From Cryptomeria japonica (Eukaryota > Streptophyta > Pinopsida > Cupressales > Cupressaceae), in contig NC_081413.1 of NCBI RefSeq assembly GCF_030272615.1, positions 145,550,476-145,614,475 of the forward strand: a stretch of 64,000 bases of DNA. Reading direction: 5' to 3'. Of the stretch, positions 56,574 to 64,000 are shown piece after piece. A program made the position numbers and the translations under genes. How positions within the stretch are numbered: the first letter of the stretch is position 1; each line of letters begins with the position of its first letter. The notes below the pieces were generated by a model. The model did not search any database and had not been told where the DNA came from. It saw only the letters and a list, made by a program, of their open reading frames with translations.

Positions 56574-59500
56574 ATGCAAGGAAATAAGCATACAAGATCA
56601 TTCATGAAGAAACATCCTCGTGAAGCCCTGCAAGAAGGTCTGCCAGAGCAATCACGAAGAGGCCAGAAGAGATCTGTGATGCATGAGCCATCAAATGTTG
56701 CATGGGTGCAGAAAAACAACAATACTGGTAAGATGCCTGACCGACCTGTTTATGCAAAGTCAAATTCATCCTCAAGAGATTCGGATCAGGATATTTTAGG
56801 TTTTCATTCAGGATTGTTTGGAAATATTGATGATATGCCTATTTTAAGTCGAGATTTATCACATGTTAGTGTTTCTGCAAAAGATAGAACTAGCTCAAAT
56901 GCAATTAGGCACTCTGTTCCTAGGACAATAGATGGGAACATTAGTTTGATTGATATAGATCAAATTAATGCATCGGATTCTAAAGAAAACTATCCTGATG
57001 AGGATAAGATGTCTCAAGAAATTGAAGAATTAAATAAAAAGGTTCATCATTTAATATCCTTGAGGGCCCAAAAGGAGGCAAATAAGGAAAGGGAAGTTAA
57101 AGCCAAAATGATGGAGAGAGATAGGCTTCTTAGACAGATAGCTGATCTTGAAGTGCTTGCCAAAGACAAAGAAAAGAGTGATCAAGAAGGCCCGGTGATC
57201 AGGGAGATCTTAATCCCTAAGATTAGACCAGTTCCTAAGTCAATAGCCCAGCCAAGTAAAGAAGTTCCTAATGATTCCCATCTCCCTAAAGTTAATTTAG
57301 ATAAAGGGAAACAGATATGGGTAGATGATGGAGTAGAGTCTAAAACTGCAGAAGGGATTTCTCATAGGATCCTAGCGCATGATAGAGAGATGGAAAGGAT
57401 GAGGAAGGAAAAGGAAGACCTCCAAATGGAGTTGGAAAAGGCTGAGTTAGAAGCTACAAATCAGGAAGTTAAGAGAAAGATTAACTACCTAAAAGCCCCC
57501 CCTATTACATTCCCATCAGAAGATCTTAGTAAGCCTAATCCCCAACGAATGTCTCTCCCTCAGGTCAATACCCAACCAGTAGTGCACACTAACATTGCTT
57601 CAGTAAGCCACATACCTTCAAATAAGCAGTACACCCAAACATCTCAATCCCCAACCCCAAAAGCTAAGATGATTATGGGGAATAATAATACTGTTTCCCC
57701 TTTTCAAAGAAGGCCGATTAATCTAGAACAATATAAGCAATTGTTTTTTGATGGGATCCCAGGATATCCAAATCATGTTCCCACTGAGTTAAGAGACAAA
57801 CTCCATAAATTTGCCGAGAACAATGCAGTCAGTGCTGAGGAACATCTCAAATCTTTTGGGGATTTGATAAATGATTATGAGATAGTTGATGAAGATGTGA
57901 TTATGAAACTGTTTGTTCAATCCCTGGTTGATGATGCAAGAGATTGGTACAGAGGTCTTCCAGTAGCTAGCATAGGTTCATGGGAGGAGTTCAAAAATTG
58001 CTTTCAAGAACAGTATGGTGATAAGACTAATGTGAGTTTCATGCTGAATGAGTTCAATAATATTAGAAAATCTGAAAATGAAATAGTCACTGATTTTAAT
58101 GCTAGGTTCCAAAAGGCTATGCATAGATTATATCAGGTAATGAGGCTAGATGACAATATGTGCCTTAACACCTATTATAATGCATTTGATTCTAAGATGG
58201 CTTACATTCTCAGAGATAAAAATCCTCATAACCTGAGGGATGCCTTTAGAATTGCCATAAATGTTGAAAGTAATAGAAAGACATCTGGAAAATTAGGAAG
58301 GAGAACAGATGGAAGATTATGGCATGAAACCAAACAGCAACCTAACAAAGTTGCTAAGGAAGAGGATAAAATAGAAAAACTGGTTACTGCTATGAAAGAT
58401 TTGACTGCTAAGGTTAACAAAAATGATAAACCTCATTACAATTGGCAAGATAGACCTCCTAGGTTACATGATATGCCATACAATACAAATTGGAAGGATG
58501 GTAAGCCCCAAGTTGAGAAGCCTAAGATTGCCCAAAGCCAAGATACACCGGATCCTTTGAAAGGAAAAACTGTTAATAATATAGAAAATACTCCCTGGTG
58601 TATTGCTTGTGATGGACCACATTCTCCTCATCAGTGTGCAGTGGCTCAAGCTCTGGAAGAATCCATGAGACCAAAAATAGAGCCTGATATTAATATGTTC
58701 GAAACTATCATAGAAAGTGATGAGGAATCTATGCAAAGTGAATGCAGTGATGTGCTAGATAATGAAAGGTTAGTGCAAGGGCAGTTAGCCTTAGGTTGGC
58801 ACCCTACATTGAATGTGGTAACAATTGAAGATGAAGAAGTTCATCTTAGGAGGCCTAGTGAAGAAGAGGTTAGAAATCTCACTAAGGCTGCAATTGCCAA
58901 AGCTAAACATAACTACAATCTGAGAAGCACCAAGAGAGATACTGATCAAGGTGAGCCAGGTTCCATGTTTGTAAGAGAGGTCACAAAGAAAGGGGCATCA
59001 AGCAGTGTTACTGCTACTGTTAAAGCTAGTCAAGAAAAAGAGGAACAAGTTAAAGACTTCCCTAAAACCACAGATGCCAAAAATGCTGGTGATGTACAAA
59101 AGGTGGAAATAGTAAAAAAGGCCAATCAATTCAAAGTAGAGAAGGTTAAGGCTAATACTGAACAGTGTAATTATTCCACATTTAATATGGCCCAAGCTTT
59201 AACTCAAATGAAGGTCACTATCCCATTAGTGGAGTTACTAAAGATTAAGGAACACAAGGATGTAGCTTTGTCTCTATTCTCTAGTATATCTGATGGTGAT
59301 TCAATATTACCCACTGGTTCAGATAAAATCGGGAAGGATCAAGAGTTCAAAACTCCAGAGGTATATGTTGGAACCACTATCACTCAGGAGCCTTCTCAGG
59401 TGGACCCTTTCTATGTTACCCTGCTGGTAAATAACCGGTTAATTAAAAACTGCATGATAGATTCAGGAGCAGCTGCTAATGTGATGCCCTATGGTGTCAT

Positions 59501-62500
59501 GAAAGAGTTAGGATTGTCAGTGATTACTGTGTATGGGAAATGTTATGCCATGGACAATAAAGAAGTACCTGTGATAGGTACAATGAAAGATGTAGAAGTA
59601 AAAATAGCTGCATTTCCTGAAGCTACTTACAAAATGGATGTTATTGTCACAGATACTAAACCCCACTATGGCATGTTACTTTCTAGACAGTGGGCCGCAG
59701 CAGTGGGGGGAAATGTTCAATTGGATTTGTCTTATGCTACTATCCCTGTTGGTGGCAATAAGGTCAAACTATACAGGGAGCCACGAGCTCCTAAGGTAAT
59801 TGAAAATGTGGACCCTAGTATGCTTAATTGTATGATTGATGTGGATTTAGATAACTTCAGAATTCAGCCAGTATCACCCCAGTTGAAGAACACTGACCCA
59901 ATTGCAGTTGAACTACAAGCACAGCAACATGGATTATGGCAAATGTATTTTGATGGAGCTTGTTCCAAAGAAGGGTCAGGAGCAGGGGTTCTTTTTGTAT
60001 CCCCATCAGGTATAACCTTTAAATATTCATTCTTATTGGCATTCCAATGCACAAATAATACTGCAGAGTATGAAGCTCTGTTATTAGGACTTGAGGTTGC
60101 AAAAAGGCATGGAATCCGATTATTGAAAGTGATGGGTGATTCAGAGCTGGTTGTCTCTCAGGTAAGATCTAAGTATGCATCCAAAAATGATAAATTAAAG
60201 CAATATAAGCATGCTGTTTGGGATGTTATTGAATATTTTGATGCCTTTTCTATCAATTGGATAGAGCGAGCAAAAAATATTATGGCAGATTTCCTGGCTA
60301 ATGTTGCTTTAAAAAACGATGATGCAACACTAACTGGTATCTCCACTATGGAAATAAAAGCTAGGCCTGCTATTCCTGATAATGTATATAATTGGCAAGT
60401 TTTTGCTGATGATGAAGATATTCTTAGGTTCATCCAATGTGTTGATGATTATGATGGACAAAAAATTGATTGTAATGCATTGGTGGAAGTGGTGGATGAC
60501 AGAGAGACAGTGTTCGGAAATGATATTGTGCAGTTGGAAACAAATGAGATACCTAAAGGGTTGGTGGAGTTAGAAAGTATGTTTAGTTATAATGATAGTC
60601 ATTTACACCAGCAATCTACCACTAAGTTAGAAGAATTAGAGGAGGTCAACTTGGGGACAGAATCATCCCCCAAGTTGGTATATATTGGAAAGAAGTTACC
60701 TCCTCATGTTAGGACTAACCTAATCAGTTTACTGAAAAGGTATAGACATGTTTTTGCTTGGTCTTATGAAGACCTAAAGGCGTATAGACAAGATCTTTTT
60801 CAGCATGAAGTTCCCTTACTTCCAGATGCTAAGCCTTTTAGACAGAAACAGAGACCTATTAACCCCTTGTTAGAAACAAAAATGCAACAAGAGTTGACTA
60901 AATTGAGAGAAGGGGGGATTATCAAACCAATCAGACATTCTTCATGGGTCTCTAATCTGGTCCCAGTAAGAAAGAAAAATGGAGACATCAGATTGTGTGT
61001 TGATTTTAGAAATCTTAATGTCGCCTCTTTAAAAGATAATTATTCATCCCCAAATATGGAAGCAATGCTACAAAGAGTGACAGGATGTGATCTTTTATCC
61101 ATGATGGATGGTTTCTCAGGATACAATCAAGTGTTAGTAAAGGAGTCAGAACAGTTCAAAACAGCTTTTACTACCCCATGGGGAACTTATGTGTATGTGA
61201 GAATGCCGTTTGGATTGAAAAATGCAGGGGCTACATTTCAAAGAGCTATGGATGTGGCTTTTAAGGAATTCATTAACATTATTATGGTGGTTTACCAAGA
61301 TGATTTAACTTGTTTCTCAAAGAGAGCTGATGATCACTGTGGACATTTAGAGAAAGTGTTCGATAAGGCTTTGGAATTTGGTGTATCACTGAATCCCAAG
61401 AAATGTCACTTTGGGGTCACTGAAGGAAAATTATTGGGACACATAGTTTCCAAGGAAGGAATAAGAATAGACCCTGAGAGAATTGAAGCAATCAACAGGG
61501 TGTCTGAACCAAAAAAAGTGAAAGGAATTCAGTCCTTTTTAGGCAAAGTGAATTTTGTCAGGAGATTCATTGCAAACTTTGCTGAGATAGTGAAGCCTAT
61601 TGTCAAATTGCTCAAGAAAGACGCAAAGTTTCACTGGGATCAGGAAGCCTCAAAAGCTTTTAATGAGATTAAGAAAGCGATCCAGGAAGCACCAGTGTTG
61701 AAATCCCCGGATTATGGTAAGCCTTTTTCTCTGTTTTCTTTTGCTTCATATCACACAGTGGCTGCAGTGTTATTGCAAAAGGATAATGAGGGATATGAAC
61801 ATCCCATAGCTTTCTATAGCAAATCTTTGCAAGCGGCAGAACTAAAATATGAAACTATGGAGAAACAAGCTTATGCCTTGGTTAAAGCTGTTAAAGCCTT
61901 TAGGCCATATTTGGTGAATGCAAGTGTCACTGCCTATGTTCCACATGCTGCAGTTAAAGATATTTTGTCTCAATCTGAGGTTACTGGGAAGAGATGTAGG
62001 TGGATTAATAGAATTCAAGAGTTCAATTTGGAGATAAAGATCACTAAATTGGTGAGAGGGTTAGGTTTGGCCAAGCTCATGACTGAGTCAAATCTCATGA
62101 ATGTAGAAGTGTACAATGTTGAGGTTGAAGACATTTTGGTTACTAGTATTGAGAGGCAACCATGGTACACAGAGATAATCCAAGTATTAAAAGGTAATAT
62201 GCTGCCAGAAGAAATGACACACAACCAGAAGAGAACTTTGAAGCTCAAGTCCCAAAAGTATGTCCTCATTCAGGGTGATCTTTTTTGGAGAAAAAGAGAT
62301 GGGGAGTTACTACTGTGTTTGGATGAATTTCAAGCTAAACAGATGTTGAATGAAATGCATGATGGAGTATGTGGAGGACATTACTCTGCTAAGACTACTG
62401 CCGGTAAGATAATACGGGCTGGATATTATTGGCCTACCTTGTTTAAAGATACTCATGCATATGTTCGGAGATGTGATTCATGTCAGAGATTTTCTTCTAA

Positions 62501-62600
62501 GCTCAAGTATGAAGGAGCCTTACCATTAAATCCAGTCTCTGTAGAAGCTCCTTTTGTCCAATGGGCATTGATTTTATTGGAGAAATTGCTGAGAAGTTAG
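56574..62600 (+). CDS. Gypsy-2 gag-pol up to the integrase zinc domain, 2,008 residues
   Basis: Uninterrupted frame from MQGNKHTRS. Gag: a coiled segment, then the core at about residues 385-570 (MKLFVQSLVDDARDWY), then WCIACDGPHSPHQC, a knuckle-like motif near 675-689. Protease: CMIDSGAAANVMP with Asp at 963. An RNase H with all four acidic residues comes next: Asp 1127 (YFDGACS), Glu 1165 (NNTAEYEAL), Asp 1189 (MGDSELV) and Asp 1239 (MADFLANVA). The RT follows with Asp 1512 (MMDGFSGY) and YQDD at 1574-1577. The second RNase H has Tyr at 1726 where Asp is expected (FASYHTV), keeps Glu 1763, and lacks the third Asp. Integrase HHCC (MHDGVCGGHYSA...CDSCQRF) ends the frame. A one-base deletion near 62564 truncates the integrase. 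Confidence 0.93.
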   Translation: MQGNKHTRSFMKKHPREALQEGLPEQSRRGQKRSVMHEPSNVAWVQKNNNTGKMPDRPVYAKSNSSSRDSDQDILGFHSGLFGNIDDMPILSRDLSHVSVSAKDRTSSNAIRHSVPRTIDGNISLIDIDQINASDSKENYPDEDKMSQEIEELNKKVHHLISLRAQKEANKEREVKAKMMERDRLLRQIADLEVLAKDKEKSDQEGPVIREILIPKIRPVPKSIAQPSKEVPNDSHLPKVNLDKGKQIWVDDGVESKTAEGISHRILAHDREMERMRKEKEDLQMELEKAELEATNQEVKRKINYLKAPPITFPSEDLSKPNPQRMSLPQVNTQPVVHTNIASVSHIPSNKQYTQTSQSPTPKAKMIMGNNNTVSPFQRRPINLEQYKQLFFDGIPGYPNHVPTELRDKLHKFAENNAVSAEEHLKSFGDLINDYEIVDEDVIMKLFVQSLVDDARDWYRGLPVASIGSWEEFKNCFQEQYGDKTNVSFMLNEFNNIRKSENEIVTDFNARFQKAMHRLYQVMRLDDNMCLNTYYNAFDSKMAYILRDKNPHNLRDAFRIAINVESNRKTSGKLGRRTDGRLWHETKQQPNKVAKEEDKIEKLVTAMKDLTAKVNKNDKPHYNWQDRPPRLHDMPYNTNWKDGKPQVEKPKIAQSQDTPDPLKGKTVNNIENTPWCIACDGPHSPHQCAVAQALEESMRPKIEPDINMFETIIESDEESMQSECSDVLDNERLVQGQLALGWHPTLNVVTIEDEEVHLRRPSEEEVRNLTKAAIAKAKHNYNLRSTKRDTDQGEPGSMFVREVTKKGASSSVTATVKASQEKEEQVKDFPKTTDAKNAGDVQKVEIVKKANQFKVEKVKANTEQCNYSTFNMAQALTQMKVTIPLVELLKIKEHKDVALSLFSSISDGDSILPTGSDKIGKDQEFKTPEVYVGTTITQEPSQVDPFYVTLLVNNRLIKNCMIDSGAAANVMPYGVMKELGLSVITVYGKCYAMDNKEVPVIGTMKDVEVKIAAFPEATYKMDVIVTDTKPHYGMLLSRQWAAAVGGNVQLDLSYATIPVGGNKVKLYREPRAPKVIENVDPSMLNCMIDVDLDNFRIQPVSPQLKNTDPIAVELQAQQHGLWQMYFDGACSKEGSGAGVLFVSPSGITFKYSFLLAFQCTNNTAEYEALLLGLEVAKRHGIRLLKVMGDSELVVSQVRSKYASKNDKLKQYKHAVWDVIEYFDAFSINWIERAKNIMADFLANVALKNDDATLTGISTMEIKARPAIPDNVYNWQVFADDEDILRFIQCVDDYDGQKIDCNALVEVVDDRETVFGNDIVQLETNEIPKGLVELESMFSYNDSHLHQQSTTKLEELEEVNLGTESSPKLVYIGKKLPPHVRTNLISLLKRYRHVFAWSYEDLKAYRQDLFQHEVPLLPDAKPFRQKQRPINPLLETKMQQELTKLREGGIIKPIRHSSWVSNLVPVRKKNGDIRLCVDFRNLNVASLKDNYSSPNMEAMLQRVTGCDLLSMMDGFSGYNQVLVKESEQFKTAFTTPWGTYVYVRMPFGLKNAGATFQRAMDVAFKEFINIIMVVYQDDLTCFSKRADDHCGHLEKVFDKALEFGVSLNPKKCHFGVTEGKLLGHIVSKEGIRIDPERIEAINRVSEPKKVKGIQSFLGKVNFVRRFIANFAEIVKPIVKLLKKDAKFHWDQEASKAFNEIKKAIQEAPVLKSPDYGKPFSLFSFASYHTVAAVLLQKDNEGYEHPIAFYSKSLQAAELKYETMEKQAYALVKAVKAFRPYLVNASVTAYVPHAAVKDILSQSEVTGKRCRWINRIQEFNLEIKITKLVRGLGLAKLMTESNLMNVEVYNVEVEDILVTSIERQPWYTEIIQVLKGNMLPEEMTHNQKRTLKLKSQKYVLIQGDLFWRKRDGELLLCLDEFQAKQMLNEMHDGVCGGHYSAKTTAGKIIRAGYYWPTLFKDTHAYVRRCDSCQRFSSKLKYEGALPLNPVSVEAPFVQWALILLEKLLRS

Positions 62601-63418
62601 GAAGGGGCCATGGGTGGATTATAGTGGCTACAGATTATTTTACCAAATGGATAGAAGCTATTCCCACAAGAAAAGCTACTAGTAAAATTGTCATTGATTT
62701 CCTGATGGATAATATTGTGACTAGATTTGGAACACCTGCAAAATTGGTAATGGATAATGCTATGTGTTTTAGATCAGAAGAATTTGTAGGCTTTTGCAAT
62801 AGTCATGGTATACTTATGTCATACTCATCACCTTATCACCCTCAAGGGAATGGACAAGCAGAATCTAGCAACAAAAGCTTGCTGAATATCATCAAGAAGA
62901 TCTTAGAAGAAAACAAGAGGTCTTGGGGTCAAAAGTTGAAATTAGCTCTGTGGGCGGATAAAATAACAGTTAAAAAATCCATTGGAATGTCACCTTTTGA
63001 GTTGGTTTATGGTACCCAAGCTAGATTACCAGTAAATAACCTTCTTCCAGTGTATAAGTTTTTGCAGGAAGAGGACATGGAAATATCTGAACCAATGGAA
63101 AGCAGAATGATCCTAATTGTAGAGGTGGAAGAGCTTAGAACCTCTGCTCATAAGAAAAATCAAAAGCTCCAGCTACAGTCAAAGTATCTTTTTGATAAAA
63201 GGACATCGGTAAGGAAGTTTCAAATTGATGACATGGTTCTTTAGTGGAATGCAAAAGGGCAAGATAAAGGAAAGCATAAGAAATTTGAATCACTCTGGAT
63301 TGGCCCTTTTGTAATTTGTGACTTGAATGGTAAGGATTCATATTTTTTGAAGAATATGAATGATGAGATGCAGGAATTTCAAGCGCATGGACGATTCCTG
63401 AAGCACTATTTCTCTTAA
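62561..63418 (+). pseudogene. Gypsy-2 integrase core and C-terminus, frameshifted, one stop
   Basis: Continues the integrase in the next frame from GIDFIGEIAEKL, which belongs directly after APFVQW of the upstream frame, so a single base was lost. The catalytic triad is visible: Asp in VATDYFTKW, Asp in KLVMDNAMCF (usually SDNG) and Glu in HPQGNGQAESSNK. SPFELVYG and a TAG at 63242-63244 follow, then the C-terminal part (HKKFESLWIGPF...HGRFLKHYF) to TAA at 63416-63418. No chromodomain is seen. Confidence 0.9.
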
Positions 63419-63565
63419 AGTCCATGCACAGTAGGTCCTTTGTTTGTATATATTTTGTTTTCTTTCCTGTTTTCCTGGTTTTGGTCTGTGTTTTGGTCTG
63501 TTTCTCCAGAATTTCTGAGTTTTCTTGTGTTGATCTTGCAATCAACCATCCCCAGTCAGAGCTGC
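63419..63565 (+). other. Gypsy-2 region before the 3' LTR
   Basis: Pyrimidine-rich (TTTTGTTTTCTTTCCTGTTT) and then a 43-base segment shared with Gypsy-1 before its 3' LTR. There is no purine tract at the boundary. Confidence 0.6.
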
Positions 63566-64000
63566 TATTATCACTGTTTTTAAAATTGGGTTCTTTCCCC
63601 ATAATTGGCTATGGTTCTTTGAAAATATTCGTAGGGTGTGGCCCCAAATGCTTCAGCTTTATTCTAAACCTAGAGGGTTTAAGGTTTTTCTAGGTTTTAG
63701 GCTTTATCTTTTGTACTAGGTCCCCTGGTTTCTATTCCGTCGTTACTTTATTTTCACTTAAGCCATGGGTCGCGGGGTCATAAGAAGTGTCCCCCCTTGC
63801 TATTTACCTAGGCAGTCATGTTGATTATTTGAAAAAATTTCGCCTTTTTTATTTCCTTCTAAAGTGCCGGGCCCAGTAAACACCGATCGACTTGGGGAAA
63901 GATCCGATAGTCGGCGTTATCTCACAAGGGTGAGGTGCTCGCCTTTTAAGGCCGCGAAATAGCGAGGATGAATGTCAGCCGTCCATGTGTCGTGCAGAGA
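63566..64000 (+). repeat. 3' LTR of Gypsy-2, first 435 bases
   Basis: TATTATCACT against TGTTATCACT in the 5' LTR, then the same sequence to the window end with about 15 differences, all transitions, counted by eye. Confidence 0.93.

Larger units (their letters stand above)
52283..64000 (+). mobile_element. Gypsy-2, near-intact Tat-like Gypsy element with an ORF in its LTR
   Basis: 5' LTR 52283-56376 (4,094 bases), internal region 56377-63565, and the first 435 bases of the 3' LTR before the window ends. It encodes gag, protease, an RNase H before the RT, the RT, a second RNase H and integrase, plus a 356-residue ORF within the 5' LTR. The long gag-pol frame has no stop codon, and the integrase core is one frameshift away. 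The two LTRs differ at about 15 of 435 positions by eye, all transitions. It is the youngest-looking element here. Confidence 0.95.

Noticed and set aside
52283-64000. Gypsy-2 as an integrated pararetrovirus
   Set aside because: It has LTRs, a primer site after the LTR and an integrase. No movement-protein motif is present.
1-64000. tRNA genes, rRNA, CRISPR arrays and bacterial operon signals
   Set aside because: None seen. Met- and Arg-tRNA-like words are primer binding sites next to LTRs.

Overview
The window is nuclear DNA of a plant with a large, repeat-rich genome. I see no host gene, tRNA, rRNA or CRISPR array. Almost every base can be assigned to retrotransposons: one plant L1-type LINE, several Ty1/Copia elements of Sirevirus-like type (initiator-Met primer sites, several polypurine tracts before the 3' LTR), two related pol-less Copia-like elements, and two Ty3/Gypsy elements with LTRs over 4 kb and a TGGCGACTCTGCTGGGG primer site. 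A gymnosperm is plausible from this mix, but nothing in the sequence proves it. Layout: 1-3640, minus-strand LINE (5' part) inserted in the reverse transcriptase of Copia-A; 3644-6415, 3' end and LTR of Copia-A; 6416-8540, truncated Copia-B and its LTR; 8541-10763, unassigned AT-rich DNA; 10764-15674, Copia-C (LTR, gag, protease, integrase, broken RT). From 15675 onwards there is a nested stack. A minus-strand LTR (LTR-D) sits in the Copia-C RT. A minus-strand Copia (M) sits in LTR-D, and M has been split by pol-less element G1 (17588 to about 23950), Copia-E (26262-32979, target duplication ATATC), pol-less element G2 (33142-52030, target duplication GGTAT/GGTAC) and Gypsy-2 (52283 to beyond the window). 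Gypsy-1 (39027-51241, target duplication GAGAC) is in turn inserted in the 3' LTR of G2. How they may work together: Copia-E encodes a full gag-protease-integrase-RT-RNase H set, now broken by stops. G1 and G2 carry a zinc-knuckle protein (ORF1) and a roughly 1,050-codon protein of unknown function (ORF2), but no pol. They share the primer site and LTR motifs of Copia-E and were probably moved by enzymes from such elements. Gypsy-1 encodes only gag plus a long acidic tail, and shares its primer site and 3' LTR-flanking sequence with Gypsy-2, which carries the enzymes. Gypsy-2 is the youngest-looking element. It has an uninterrupted 2,008-residue gag-pol frame with one frameshift before the integrase core, an RNase H domain placed before the RT, a second RNase H after the RT that has lost catalytic residues, and an intact 356-codon ORF inside its 5' LTR downstream of a TATA box. 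These Gypsy-2 features and the G1/G2 ORF2 family are the best candidates for something undescribed. Decay throughout looks like cytosine deamination: the two Gypsy-2 LTRs differ over the 435 overlapping bases only by transitions (about 15 by eye), several LTRs have lost their terminal TG or CA, and long frames are broken by stops rather than indels.
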